A stretch of 64,000 nucleotides of DNA, taken from NCBI RefSeq assembly GCF_022539505.1, contig NC_061508.1, positions 349,445,484 to 349,509,483 of the forward strand, given 5' to 3'. The notes under the pieces were generated by a model. It was given only the letters and a program-made list of their open reading frames with translations. It had not been told where the DNA came from and made no database searches. This stretch comes from Lolium rigidum (taxonomy: Eukaryota > Streptophyta > Magnoliopsida > Poales > Poaceae). Position 1 is the first letter of the stretch; each line of letters starts with the position of its first letter. Shown here in pieces: positions 11,505 through 24,540 of the stretch. Position numbers and translations under genes: made by a program.

Positions 11505-13858
11505 ATGGCACGTTCAAGATCTTCGACATCGTCAACCGGAAGCAACACTATGGATCGAGGTAAACAGATCGCTCTCGGTCCTGTTGATTTTGTTCCTCAC
11601 CCACCCTCCCGTTTGGATGCATATGCGTATCTGGCGGAGCCCTTGGAGATGACGTTCGGAAGGTTCCACTTTCGTATCGAGAAGGAAGGATCGTATCGTG
11701 TCGAAATTCCGATTTCGTCGGGATCGTCGGCGGTCGATTCTGAATTTTCAAGCTATGCATCATCAACTGAGTCAGAAGAAGAAACTTCGGCAACACGCTA
11801 CGTCGGCACCGAGCAAGAGAGAAACTCGCCAAGATCTTCGACAACGCATCGGTTGGGTCATCTGCGGACTCATATATAAGCGATGGCTCAAGCGATGTCG
11901 ACGATTACGACTTCGTCGACAAATCTCTCACGGTGGGCAAGGTCTTCATCAATCTCAACAATGATGTCACCGAACCCAACATAGATCTGAGTACAAAATA
12001 TCATCAGATTTATGCTATCGAAGATCAAGAGGAAACATCGGAGGCTTTCGACCAATTGGGAAATCCTTTTGTCGATCCCTCAGATTTAAGGAGAGGTATG
12101 GGCACTAAATATGTCGGGCCCACACCACGCGTCAGAGTCCAACTTCCACGAGCAGCTCGGGATAGAGCGGCAAAAGCCATAGATGGTTCGAGAACCAATG
12201 ACGACAACGACTACAGCTCAAGAGCGCAAGCTTATCAATATATGCTCGCACGAAGCTGCCCGAGAAATAGAAAAACAGACAGCTGAGTTGAACGGGAGAA
12301 AGGAGGCAGCCTACGCATCCGGCGAGGAGAAGGGCGGATCTAAGTGGACAATCTAGAGTTTCGGGTGATAGCCACGGGAGGCTCGGAACGAGAGGAAGAT
12401 CAAGGCTACAACACATACCCGAAGCGGACGAGAGAGTACTTGGTTCAAAACCTCGACATGTCCTTTATGTCGATAGATACAAGAGGAAATATTATCCCTA
12501 GGACACCGGAAGCTGGGTATATGGCGACACAAGCTTACATCCTCGCATCCAAGCCACCCCGGGAGATCCAAGGGAAACATTATACAACATGGCATTGGCA
12601 GGAGTTGGAGCTATGGGGACGGCGTTCGTAGCAACGCCTCCCGAAGGAGCGACAAGGCAAAATAGTCCACGACCTGCGGCGATGACGGCGGCAGCTCGGA
12701 AGGACCAAGTGGAGCAAGAGACACGGGAGTACAAGCAAGGGTCGACGAGCAAGGCAAAGCGAGAAGAGATCATCGGCAGTCCCGGAGCTTAATGACGAGG
12801 ATATGTGCGGTCTACCTTGTTTCACGAGAAGAGTCCGAAAAACTCGAGTCCCCTCGGGATTCAAGTTACCCGATCACTTCAAAAAGTTCGACGGCCCGCA
12901 AGACCCGGAGGATCGGCTGATTGATTACCTCGAGACGGTAAAGCTAGCTGGAGGAACTAGAGCAACAGCCATGCAAAGTATTCGGGTGCACCTAAGTGGA
13001 GCCGCACGATCTTGGATCAAAAAACTTCCGCCGGGATCCATCGACAGTCGGGAAAGTTTCGAGGACGTTTTCGTCAAGAACTTCGGATCCACATGCAAGA
13101 AGCCTCGCATCGTTGGAAGAGCTGAGGGCGTGTCGACAAAAGCCGAGATGAGTCAATGAGAAAATACATCCAAAGGTGGAACATCATAAAAAACTCGGCG
13201 AGAAAATATATCCGACGAGAGAGCAATAGATGCGTTTGTCGCGAGAATCGAGCGCGGAGATTTTGTCGAGGACTTGGGAAGGACCAATCCAAAAACGAGT
13301 ATCCGCGTTGATGGAGATAGCAAATAGATGGGCGGACGGAGAAGACGCCGTCCACAATAAACGACACGAGTCACCGGAGGAGGACCGCGGTCGAAATTAT
13401 CGAGACGAGGCGACGATTTCCTCGGCGGTATCCGAATTACGACGCCCCGGGACAAATTTCGGCGGGATTTCGGTCAAATACGGGAGCAAGTAACGAGAGA
13501 TGACTATCGAGAGAAGCAATGAGCAGCGAGGCGATAATAGGGACGACTCCGTAACGAGGCAAAATAGTGGGCCAAGGTTTCCACGACCTTTTATGTCTCC
13601 CGAAGAAATGCTTGAACGGACCGTGCCGGATGCATTTTTTCCTCGATAGCAATGGGAAAAGACAGTCGGGACACCTACGGAAAGATTGTCGAAATTTCCA
13701 AGCAATGTTCGGATGTGCGAAAACGCTCACGCACGAGCGGCACGAGAGAAACCCTCGGGAGCCTAGGAGCGAAGTTCATCTACCGCCACCTCCCGCGATT
13801 ACGAAGGCAATCAACACCAGCTCGGAATAGCGGCAGCACCAGCACCACCACCCTATGT
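11505..13858 (+). pseudogene. Inner element gag (frameshifted)
   Basis: The ATG at 11505 opens a frame starting MARSRSSTSS just after the PBS, and several frames then have to be joined. A retrotransposon gag domain is readable at about 12830-13110 (DHFKKFDGPQDPEDRL, AARSWIKKLPPGSI, FEDVFVKNFGSTCKK). A basic, degraded nucleocapsid region near 13600-13700 retains GHLRKDC. Apparent frameshifts at 13143, 13198, 13241, 13731 and 13742 all read CGAG where a CAG would keep the frame. The protein would form the virus-like particle. Whether it is truly broken depends on that sequence artefact question. Confidence 0.75.
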
Positions 13859-13944
13859 TGATCCTAACTCCAACGGAGCGAGTGTCGATGATTCGGAAGG
13901 GAAGGCCATCCAATAGAGCTCAAAAAGTAATCTCGCGACGAGGT

Positions 13945-16900
13945 GTTCATGGCAGAGAAAATGCCTCCACCAACGAGTTGAGTACCTCAATTGGTCGAGG
14001 ACAAGACATCGGCTTCACCATAGCGGACCACCCGCAGCAAGTTCCTCGACCGGGGCGGTCGGCACTCGTTACGCCGGCGAGTTATCGCGGGATTTGACGT
14101 TTCTAGAGTATTCATAGATGGTGGCAGCAGCTTAAACCTCATGTATGCGGATACATTGAGGAAGATGAACATATCCTTAGCAAACCCGAAGCCAACGGAC
14201 ACAAGGTTCCACGGCATCACACCGGAAGAAACCAAGTTACCCATTGGGGAAGATCAACCTCGACGTTCGGTTTGGAACCCGAGAAAATTATAGAATCGAG
14301 AAGCGGAGTTTGAAGTCGTGGATTTCCCATCGCGGTACCACGCTTTGTTGGGACGACCGGCATACGCTAGATTTATGGCGGTACCACACTATACATACCT
14401 GTTATGGAGATTGCCTGGACCCAAGGGACCAATCACGGTCAAAGGGAGTTTTGCCTTAGGCGATAAGTGCGACAAGGATTTCCATCGGTTATCGAAACCT
14501 TCGGGATGCAAGCGGAATACTTGGCGTCGAAGAGCATGAGCGATTACGACGTACTACCGGACGTCGGAAGGCCAAATAAAGAATCAACTTTCAACACGAG
14601 AGAAAAATTCTAAGGAGGTGCGGATTCACCCGAACGGACCCAAAAAAGACGACATCCATTGCAAACAACATGGATATCGCATAGGAAAGCGCGCTCGTCG
14701 AGTTCCTCCGTGAGAAGCTGGAAAATCTTCGCATGGTGTCCGGTCGACATGCCGGGAGTACCCGAGGGAACTTGCCGAGCACCACCTAAATTTGGATCCA
14801 ACGAGCGAAACCAATCGGACAACCTTTGCGGCGTTTTTCGGAACCAAACCGCAAATCCATGCTATCGAGAAATAAATCGACTAGAGGAAGCCGGTTTTAT
14901 CAGAGAGATATCTACGGAAGCCACATGGGTAGCTAACCCAGTGATGGTGCCAAAGAAAAACACGACAGTCCTTCGCATGTGCGTCGACTTCACGTGTCTC
15001 AACAAACATTGCCCTAAGGATCACTTTCCCCTCCCAAGGATCGATCAAATTATCGACTCCACGGCGGGTTGTGAACGTCTTTCCTTTTTGGATGCATACT
15101 ACGGTTATAACCAGATCAGATTAAAAGAAGATGATGAAGCCAAGACAGCGTTTATTACACCTTACGGCGTGTTTTGCTACAAGACAATGCCCTTCGGTCT
15201 AAAAAATGCGGGAGCAACATATCGAGAGGATGATGCGAAGTGTTTAGCAACACGGATCGGGAAAAACGTGCAAGTATACATCGATGATGTCGTCATAACA
15301 TCAAAAAAGGGGACAACGCTGATCGAGGATCTCAAAGAAACTTTTGACAACCTCGACAAATTCCGCCTCAAGCTGAACCGACGAAGTGTTCTTTTGGCGT
15401 CCCAGCGGGAGAACTTACGGGGTTTCTAGTTTCAGCAAGAGGGATTGAAGCAAATCCCGACAAAATACAAGCCATAGTAACAATGAGGAAGCCAACGAAG
15501 CTGAAAGAAATACAGCGACTAGCTGGGCGAGTCGCGACTTTGAGCGGATTCGTCGCCGGGTTAGGAGAAAAAGCGTTACCATTTTATGCGCTGATCAAAC
15601 AAGGAGATAAGTTCCGGTGGAACGAAGAAGCCGATAGAGCTTTCGAGGATCTGAAGCGAAAAATATCGACACCACCAATCCTGGTGGCTCCAAAGGAAAA
15701 GGAACCTCTCCTGCTGTATATTGCAGCCACACCACAAGTGGTTAGCACGGTGTTAGTTGTCGAAAGAGAAGAAGAAGGGAAAATCCATGGAGTACAGCGA
15801 CCGAGTATACTTCGTGAGCGAAGTCTTGTCGCCCTCAAAACAAAGGTACCCTCGGTACCAAAAGCTAGCATATGGAGTGTTCACGACGGCACGAAAATTG
15901 CGCCACTATTTTTCGGCACACCCGATCATAGTGGTCAATGAAGCTCCTTTGTCAAACATACTGAACAACCCAGAAGCCACGGGTCGTGTCTCCCTTTGGG
16001 GAATAGAACTTTCCCCTCGGGACATCACATATGAAAAAAGAAAAGCAATAAAGTCGCAAATACTACCGGACTTCATCGCAGAGTGGATGGAGTTGCAAAA
16101 TACGAGGACCCCAGTTTATCGAGAACCTGGACTATGAACTTCGATGGGTCCAAGAGGCTAGAAGGGGCTGGTGCGAGAGTAGTACTCATATCACACTGAA
16201 GGCGACAAGTTGAAGTACATCCTTCGTATGACGTTCCCTAACGCATCTAACAATGAAGCGGAATATGAGGCTCTCATACACGGGATGAAGATGGCGAAAG
16301 CTGCTGGAGCAACTCGACTAAAAATCTTTGGCGACTCACAATTGGTAGCTCAGCAAGTTATGAACCAATGTGACGCGAGTCAATGATAGCATGATGGCAT
16401 ACAAGGAGGTGTACAATGAGCTCGAGAAATTGTTCGATGGATGCGAAGTAAAACATATTAGCAGATTGAGCAACGACGAAGCCGACGTTCTTGCAAACAT
16501 CGGGTCGCGAGTGCCTTGCGGTCCCACCGGGTGTATTTTGGGAGGAGATAACGAGAGAGATCCTTTGAGACGACAAAATCAAAAAAGAAGGAGAAGAAAC
16601 CCTCGGGGGCTATCAAGGAGAAGCAAGAGGAAGAAGAAGAAGAGCAAGACCTGGTCCTAGTAATACGGATACCATGGATGCAGCCATACATATCATATAT
16701 CCTCGGGAAAGAAATACCGGATGATCCGGTTGAGGCAAGGCGAGTAATTCGACGCTCCAAAGCTTTCACGGTGGTTAAGGGAGAATTATATAAGCGAAGT
16801 ATTTCGAGGCGTCTTGCAAAGGTGCGTTACACCCGAAGAAGGAAGAATAATTCTAAAGGACGTACATGAAGGAATATGTGGCCACCACGCAAGTAGTCGA

Positions 16901-17916
16901 GCTATCGCAGCCAAGGTTTTTCGGGCAGGATTCTGCCGGTTGACGAGCAATAGAGGACGCTAAGGACATAGTACGAACTTGCGACGCGTGTCAAAGGTTT
17001 GCCGCAAAACCTCACTCTCCGGCGAGCGAGCTGGCACCAATACCTTTGTCATGGCCCTTTGCACAATGGGGACTCGACATGGTTGGCAAGTTACACAAAT
17101 CGTCGCCGGGAGGAAAGGAATACATGCTAGTAGCTGTCGACAAATTCACAAAGTGGATAGAAGCGAAGCCGATAAATTCACCGGACGGAGCATCTGCAGG
17201 TAAAATTCATAAAAGACCTCGTCTTCGGGTTTGGAGTGCCCCACGGCATCGTCACGGACAACGGCGGCAACTTCACGTCCAATGAATTCAAAGACTATTG
17301 CGAAGAGGTGGGTATCAAGCTGAACTTTGCATCGATTGCACATCCTCAAACCAATGGGCAAGTCGAGAAAGCCAATGGCATCATCTCGCAATGGCATCAA
17401 GAAGCGCTTGTTAGGACCACTAGAAAAAGCTCGACATACCCGGCACTGAAGAACTACCAAGTGTGTTGTGGAGCATCACGAACAACTCCAAATACAGCGA
17501 CACAGGAAACTCCGTTTTTTCTGGTACATGGAGCAGAAGCAGTACTACCAATCGAGATAGAGCACAACTCTCCACGTGTCGCGGAGTATGACGAAGAAAC
17601 GTCGAGAAAAGCACTAGAAGATGATGTGGACGCACTTGATGAAGCTCGAGATGAAGTATTGTCTCGAGTAACCAAATATCAACAGGACTTGAAGAATTAC
17701 CACAGTCGACGTTTGCGGCCAAGATCTTTTCGGGTGGGCGACCTAGTTCTTCGGCTCACGCAAAAAAGTCATGAAAAACTCGAGTCACCGTGGCTCGGCC
17801 CTTACATCGTCACGGAAGTAATCGGAGGAGGAGCATACGGGATAAAGGACAAGAAGACAGGGGTGGAGGAGCCAAACCCCTGGAACGTGGCGCAACTCGG
17901 GCGGTTCTACGCCTAG
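13945..17916 (+). pseudogene. Inner element protease-RT-RNase H-integrase (frameshifted)
   Basis: The aspartic protease reads FIDGGSSLNLMY near 14111. The reverse transcriptase spans about 14870-15425 with FPLPRIDQIIDSTAGC, MPFGLKNAGATY and the catalytic YIDD at 15277-15288. RNase H spans roughly 15690-16500, ending ISRLSNDEADVLANIG. The integrase zinc finger begins near 16870 (GHHASSRA, later CDACQ). The catalytic core has DMVG near 17080, TDNGGNF near 17253 and GQVEKANG near 17358. The ORF closes at 17916 with the chromodomain-free C-terminal motif VGDLVLRL and NPWNVAQLGRFYA, typical of the Tat/Athila branch. At least six frame breaks occur, and many coincide with CAG or CTG positions when aligned with the outer element's intact pol. 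Confidence 0.88.
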
Positions 17917-18393
17917 AGTCGAAATATAGTCCTTGTAAAACTTCAATGTCTTGAAACGCCCGCGAGTTTTCGGACGCACTCTTTTCCTTTTCGGGGCACC
18001 GAGTGGGGCCGGAGAAGGTTTTTAATGAGGCGGGCTCGCGGTGCTGCAATATAATAAAGATAGTGGCTATATCACCTTTTTCTTTGTCAACGCGACCAAA
18101 GTCATCGCTCCGACGAATTTCAATATAGTTCATCGATAAAAGAAGAAAAAAATCTTGCCTTGGTATTCAAATACCTCGTGAGTCAATAAAAATACAAAAT
18201 AGTACTCAGTAAAAGCTCGGGGGCTCATATTTGCCTTCAATATATAAATGCCTTGGTCCACAACCTCGCAAATATACAAATATAGTAAAAAGTCACCGAA
18301 ACACTCGGGGGCTAGGCAAACATAGAAATATAATGGTTGCTTTACAATATAGTCATGGACTACAAAGAAGAAATTTATACAAGAAGCAAATAA
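17917..18393 (+). other. Inner element spacer between integrase and aORF
   Basis: AT-rich, non-coding DNA between the stop of pol and the stop of the convergent aORF. It holds two copies of the polypurine-like core CTCGGGGGCT at 18216 and 18304, matching the true tract before the 3' LTR. Confidence 0.5.
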
Positions 18394-21300
18394 CTAGTCT
18401 TGATTCAGTATGTCATCAAGAGTAACTCTGTTCTCTTCAGGAGCAGCACCAAGAAAGTCGGCATAATGGCCATCGGCAAAAAGTCGGCATCCATCCGAAG
18501 AAGGTCCTCAATCATTTCTTCGGCTATAGGTGTAACCTTCGTGTTAATCCTATCAACACCAACTCTCCGGCGTTTTACCTTTTGATGAACCCTCTCGACA
18601 ACTTGGGCAAGGTCAAGCTTTGAGTGACAGATATGGAGCATGATAAGAGCAAATCTGGCACCAGCTACCAGTTGTGCTTTGACAAAATCGTGGATACTGC
18701 GAGCATCCTTGAACCTTTCCATCAATTCAGGAAGAGTTTTTGGTGGGACATTCGAGGAAACATGGAGTTGTAAACCATAGATAAGGTTTTGGTACGAAGT
18801 GAAGGAAATCACGGGTTTGAGAGGTACGATCTCGAAATCAGTAATTTGGCGGGTCCTCTCCGGAGTGGCCCAAAACAAAGAACCATGGTCCAAGGAAAGA
18901 TTGACAAGGAGGTTTGTCCTAGTGTTTACCCTCTCTTCCTCGGCAGCAGCATCAATAAAGGCACCTATCAACACAACGAAGGGACAACCTTTAGGAGACA
19001 ATAGCATGAAGATGAAAGATATCACAAGACAAGACAAACATACCCGACATATCCGCACTGGCCTCATTCATTAACTCGAGCATGAAATTTTCTCGAGTGA
19101 CCGCTTTTTAGCTTCGAAACAGCAATCTCCTTAGCAGCCACGGCCTCGCGGGCTTGCCGAAGGGCAACTTTCTCGGCTTCGGATGATTTACGAGACTCGC
19201 TCCATCATCGCAAGTGTTTGCTTTTCGCATCATCGAAGTTGTTGTCGAAGATCATTCAATTCTTGCGACAAGGTATCATCGACAGGTGCGGTATCGATAC
19301 TGAGTTCTCTCCGCGGGAAGAAGGCGAAGCATTGGAAGGAGTAGGAATTGGAGTATAGTTATCAAATATCAACTGAAATTTAAAACGGAACAACATTAAA
19401 AAACGAGGCAAAGATAGAGTTCTTCATTAATCTCTCGAGAATAATTACAAGGGCACTACGGTGGAGCTAGGAAATACGTGTCGCCAAAAGACTACTTTGG
19501 CGACAAGAGCAAAAGAAGCAAAAGAAAAACAGAGGCATGCAACTAGACCTCCGGCCTTGACGAACTAGGAGTCGACGTTGGCTGGATCCCGAGATACGCC
19601 AAGATTTTCTTCGTATTGGGCTTGGCCGCCTTCATCGGTGACTTCCACCTCGATTGTTCTATCGGATCGGTGTCGCCAACCTTCGTCCGGTCGAGAGTCG
19701 CTGGCTGTCAGCAACCAGAGCAACAGTATTTTCAACGGCCACCTTCATGTTCTCATGGCGCAGCCTCAGCCCAAGATCTTCTGATGTATTGAACATCTTG
19801 GCGAGGTCAAGGAAAGTCGAAGGTTCCTCTTTCTTCGGGAAGAAGTAAGGGAACAACACCGACAAAGCCCCACTGGCATTGGCCACGCCTTCACGAATTT
19901 CGCGTCCGTGGGACTCTAGAAGAGAAAGTGCGTCAAGAAGAGGGTCATTGACAGGCTTTTCCAGGTCAAAATCTTGGTTGGTTTGGGCTGCCACACAAGA
20001 AAGAACATTAGTCAAAAACCAAGAAACAAGAAGTACAAACAAAATAGAAGGGACAAGTGATATTACTCGAGTGTACGTCGACTTTGCGAATTCGGACGCT
20101 TGATGATCCCTTGTTCTCGTGCAACCCTGTGCAGATTTTTGCTCGTGCAAGGCAGATTCGACATCTTTGAGCCTTTGCTGCAATTCTTCGACACTAGCAG
20201 CCTTTGCTTTGGCATCATCGGCTTCAGCTACGGCTTCGCTAGCGAGCAAGCTCAGCTTTCTTGCGAGCCGTTTCACTTTTCTCAAGATTCAGAAAGTATC
20301 TCGGCACGTTGGTTAGCTTCCGCAAGTTTTTCCGTTGAGAAAGGAAAAGGAAGAGAAGAAAGATCAAAAATAGCGACAAGCGACAGGAGTAAAAAACCAA
20401 GGAAAAACAGCAAGTATAAAAGTCGTTACCTTCGGCTCTGCTGGCATACTCGCGGTACCCAATAAATTGGGACCCAATGCGGATAAGATCCTTGATCATA
20501 GGCTGTCAAAGAAGAAGGAAAGAAGGGGAAAATTTCGGCATTACATAAAGTAAAGGTCCACAAAAGCAAAATAGAGGAAATATAGATCTCGATAAACTTA
20601 CATCATCCAAGAGCTGCGAGGAAAAACTGCCCAATTGAGGAGAAGGCTCAACGATCATTTCAACCCTTGCCCTTTTTGGCGAAGGGACAAGGGGGCTCGA
20701 TGGTGGAGTAGTAGTGACGACGTTTTGTTGGGGAGGCGATGTTTCATCTCCTTCAACTAACGTGTACGAAACAAGCACGATACGTGACGTCTTGGTCCGA
20801 GGAGCTACGTCGATAACTGGTACTTCTTCCTCATCACTAGTAAAAAAAAAAAAAAAAAATCGACAGTACAAAAAGCAAGACAGAGTTAAATCTTTCGAGT
20901 ACATCAAAAAGAGGAGGAGAGATAAAATTGACTTACGAGCTGATCAGGGACTCAAAATAAGGATCATAAGCTGCCTTCGGATCGGAAGGAACAACTTCTT
21001 CGACCTTAGAAATGCCGGAATCCTCGACTTCGGTCCTTTTCCTTTTGTTCTTCGGAGAAACAGCGAGGAGGAAGGGATTCGGTCGATTCACTAGCTTCAG
21101 ACTCAACCTCTCTCTCATGAGAAGCCGCGGATTTGTGAGAACCCGCGACTTCACTTTCAGGGACAGAAGAGCCTTGAGTATCGTCGGCAACGACGGTCAT
21201 TTCTTCGACTTCTCCACCCTCAGGAAGAGGAGGAAGGGAAGTTATGCTAGGATGGTCCTGAAAAAATAAGAAACCAAAGAAAACGTAAAGAGATGACAAT

Positions 21301-22237
21301 ACAATGAGATGCGAGAAAAAAAGGCGCAACAAGATAAAAACGCGGAAAGACAAAATACCTTGGGGAGTGGATTGGTGGAGCTGTATGGTTCCACGCGACA
21401 AGAAGAAGGAGCTGGATCTTTGCCCGGGCGAGAAAGTCTTCGAACCAACTTCTCCAAGTCCTTGGTGGAAAGGTTACCGGAGATTCCGTTGGCGTCATTT
21501 TCACCGAAGTACGTCCAAGGGGATTTTTGCGAGCCCGAAGAGGCTGCACTCTAATCCTAAGGAAGTAAGCGATAATTTGAACACCGGATAGCTCCTCGCC
21601 TCGAGTATTTTGAAGCCGGCGAATGCGAGACATGAGCGCCTCTGTCGCCTTTTTCTCTTCCTCGAAGTTTCGGCATCCCGGGAGCGACGGCGCTGAATTT
21701 TGGCACTCCGTCGAAGGGAATTATGTTGTGCTCAACGGAGTTGGCGCTTTCTTCGTGAATGTAAAGCCACTTCTTGCGCCATCCTTGGACAGAATCAGGG
21801 AAACTTGACGTCGAAATAATCGACATCGGTACGAATACGGATAACAACGCCACCTATGTTATAAGTGACGTTGTGGGAGCCATTGCGGCGGAGGCGGAAG
21901 ATGCGTTTCCAAAGAGCCCAATTAGGAGCGACTCCAAGAAAGCATTCGCAAAGGGTGATAAAAATAGAAATGTGAAGGATGGAATTGGGGGTCGGATGAT
22001 GCAGTTGAATCCCATAGACAAAGAGAAGACCGCGGAGGAAATCATGGATTGGGGTAGAGAGGCCGCGGATAAGATGATCAACGAAACTAACCCGATACTC
22101 CATTGGAGGCTTGGGATAGCTTTCTTCACCGGGAAGCGGATGGCGCCTTCCTTCTTCATCGGGCCAAGCCTTTTCATTAGGTTGGCGTCTTGGTTGGAGA
22201 TCTTGGATCTCTCCCACTCAAGGTCTTCGGCGGCCAT
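18394..22237 (-). pseudogene. Inner element antisense aORF, Transposase_28-like, multi-exon
   Basis: This minus-strand gene converges on pol. It starts near 22237 with MAAEDLEWERSKIS and changes frame once at about 22130. The conserved domain lies at about 22082-21885 (FVDHLIRGL, HDFLRGLLFVYGIQLH, FLGVAPNWALWKRIF). This aligns by eye with FERGFGLP and FREFLDFYKLQPHHLP of the outer aORF. Further exons encode a Ser/Glu-rich linker (KRKRTEVEDSG), a segment after an 18-T tract at 20859-20842 that acts as a good splice-acceptor polypyrimidine run, a coiled coil (about 20290-20130, VEELQQRLKDVESALHEQ), and a terminal exon ending DDILNQD at 18394. Exon edges are not all resolved. The function is unknown. 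The gene is shared with the outer element and is not a host gene. Confidence 0.7.
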
Positions 22238-22799
22238 CGCGGACTGCGGAGTCTCTGTGGCGGGTCAAACGCGCACGCGGCGGCATCCACGGAAGCGGAT
22301 TGAGCAATGTATGCGAGAGCGGGAAATCGGCGAAGATTGGGCGCGAGAGGAAGATTTGCGAAGAGGAACGGTGAGCGGCGCAAGCAAGGGGATGAACGGA
22401 GGTTGAAGACAGGTTTATATAAGAATTGGGTGAAGCAGTGTACCGTTGGATGAGGAAATCGTGTGGTGAGAATTGATCTTCTGGTTACAAGGGCAAAAAA
22501 GTATTTTTACTGGGATAGGCGTTACCGCACGAGCACCAGAAAAAGCGGAGGACGTGTGTCCCCCACTTGCACGACGTGTCAACATGGTGGGAACGATGGA
22601 CCCACAAAGCAGAAAAATATCGACCAGTGATAGAGTTGAAGAAAATTTGACAAGGGAAAATATGTCGACAAGAGAAAGGAGAATGGCGACGAGGTTAAGT
22701 TATTTGAATGCATCGGGAGCCTTTGGTCGGAAACAAGTTTTTGCCCAAATGCTCGGGGCTACTTCGAAAAAAGAAAACTTTCGACAATGGCAAATATAG

Positions 22800-22884
22800 A
22801 AAATGTTGAGCCTACGACCAAGCACAAGTTTTTGGCCGTAGCCTCGAGGCTACTCCCATCGGGAGCGCTGTTCGCGCACCCGAT
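22800..22884 (+). repeat. 85 bp direct repeat, copy 1, in inner 3' region
   Basis: It begins AAATGTTGAGCCTACGACC, runs through CAAGCACAAGTTTTTGGC and TACTCCCATCGGGAGCGCTG. A second copy lies 157 bp downstream, and a partial third (CTCCCATCGGGAAAGC) at about 23110. Each full unit holds a polypurine-like core, CTCGAGGCTAC in this copy. Confidence 0.8.
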
Positions 22885-22956
22885 AAATAAAAAAAAAAGA
22901 AGAAGAAGGAGGAAAGAATATCGGGAGATAATGGCAATATAGTGACAAGGTGGACT

Positions 22957-23042
22957 AAAATGTTGAGCCTACAACCAAGCACAAGTTCTTGGCTGTAGCC
23001 TCGGGGGCTACTCCCATCGGGAACGCTGTTCGCGTGCTCGAT
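22957..23042 (+). repeat. 85 bp direct repeat, copy 2
   Basis: Second unit of the repeat at 22800-22884, with about ten differences. Its polypurine-like core is CTCGGGGGCTAC at 23000-23011, close to the functional tract at 23644. Confidence 0.8.
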
Positions 23043-23639
23043 GAAATTAACAAAGGAAAAATAGAACAAGCAAGAGAGTATATTTCGAGTTATCATTAAC
23101 TCTCCATATACTCCCATCGGGAAAGCAATATAAGTCATATTTGACTCAATAAAATGTGCCATTCCAACAGCTCGGAAAAGCACTCGACAATATATTCTCG
23201 AACGCCGAAGTTGCGATCAATTTCGAATGCCGCAAAATTGCGAAGGTAAGACCCCAGACCTATTCTGCTGGGCGTGGCATCGCCGAAGACTGCGCTCTGC
23301 TACTTTTATCCGTATCAACAGATACGAAGAAAAATCCTAACGGACGCGTTAGGTACTCGATAAATTTAACTGGGACTCGACAGAATGGTAAGACCTTAAG
23401 CGGCGCCTGTCGAAGTTTACACCGGTATCCCGAAATCATGTCCGGGGACGTGATTTTGAAGTAAGGTTTTTGCGGATTGCCACTAGAGCGGTTAACTAGT
23501 ACCCGATCCGTCGGATGAACTAGCCCCAACTACCAATATCCCTGTACAATATAGAATTTTATGAGAAAAAGTATAAAAGTTAAAAGCTTTCGAATAAAAA
23601 TAGACGATGGAGATTTTCCACGATTCTACGATTCAAGCA

Positions 23640-23654
23640 AAATCTCGGGGCTAC
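23640..23654 (+). other. Inner element polypurine tract
   Basis: AAATCTCGGGGCTAC directly precedes the 3' LTR, whose first base is C where the 5' LTR has T. The place and purine richness fit the plus-strand primer. The same core is scattered upstream in this element. Confidence 0.65.
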
Positions 23655-24042
23655 CGACATAGGCATCCCAAATGGGCCTGCCTAATATAGTACCCGGGGT
23701 TTATGGAAGGCCCACTACCCGAAGAATAAGAAGACTCGACAGACCCAAGATGTATTTAAGGAAAAGATAGAGTTGTAATAGGAAGTGTTATTTGTAAATC
23801 CGAGCGGGATGAGTTAGAAACCGTCCCGGACTACGTAATCCTTGTATAGCACGAATCCCTCGGCTCCACCTATATAAAGGGGGGTCGAGGGACGAGAGGA
23901 TCATCGAATCATTGTCTGCAAACCCTAGTTTTCATATTCGTCGAGTACTTTTCGGCTGAAACCTTCGAGATCTACTTGCCCTCTACTTCTAACTAAACCC
24001 TAGCCTATAATCCATAGGCATTGACAAGTTAATCCCTTGTCA
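23655..24042 (+). repeat. Inner element, 3' LTR
   Basis: 388 bp, ending CCCTTGTCA and followed by the target duplication CCAAG, after which the interrupted outer aORF exon resumes in frame (Ala/Pro/Lys-rich). Differences from the 5' LTR include CTCTG versus CTACG and CCGC versus CTGC. Confidence 0.93.
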
Positions 24043-24540
24043 CCAAGCCCTCCAGGGCTGCTCCAACTGCGCCGCCGCCCAAGGCCTCCAAGCTGATCAA
24101 GGGGAAGGCGACGGCCTCCAGCGCCCCTTCCGGCGGCCAGCAGCCCTTGGTGCTGCACGTCGCCAAGGCCGCCAAGGATACCGCCACGAAGGCCACCGGC
24201 CTCCTTGGCCGTATTACCGAGTTCCAGCGCCAAGGCCGGGACCTGGGGCATCTTCTGCCCTACGCCCAAAAGTGGAACGCCGCGGACATGACTCCGGCGA
24301 CCCGCGGTCTGGGCAAGGACAGGCTGCCGGCACCTGACCCTGTCGGGGACCGGTCTTCCGAGGAGCACTTTATGCGGCTTCGCAGCGCCGTGAAGGAGCT
24401 CGACAGCGCGTGGTACGATGCCACGAACAACTTGATGGTACGTTTTACTAACTTTTCTCAATCGTTACCGGTTTCCTTGCTTCCGGATTGTTCTATCTTT
24501 TCTTTAGTTTCATGCCGGTTTCTCTCTTGTCTATCTTCCC

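Larger units (their letters stand above)
11074..24042 (+). mobile_element. Inner Tat-type Gypsy retrotransposon nested in the aORF exon
   Basis: A 12,969 bp element lies in plus orientation. The LTRs of 386 and 388 bp are about 98% identical. CCAAG sits at 11069-11073 and 24043-24047 as the target duplication. A PBS follows the left LTR and a polypurine tract precedes the right one. Plus-strand gag, protease, RT, RNase H and integrase segments span 11.5-17.9 kb. A minus-strand spliced ORF of the same family as the outer aORF fills 18.4-22.2 kb. Gag-pol is interrupted by many frameshifts, most at CAG/CTG sites. It belongs to the same broad lineage as the outer element but to a different family, since the LTRs and most proteins differ. 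Confidence 0.93.

Noticed and set aside
20842..20859. 18-A run as a poly(A) tail of a retroposon
   Set aside because: On the minus strand it is a T run directly before TAG and an exon of the inner aORF, so it serves better as a splice-acceptor polypyrimidine tract.
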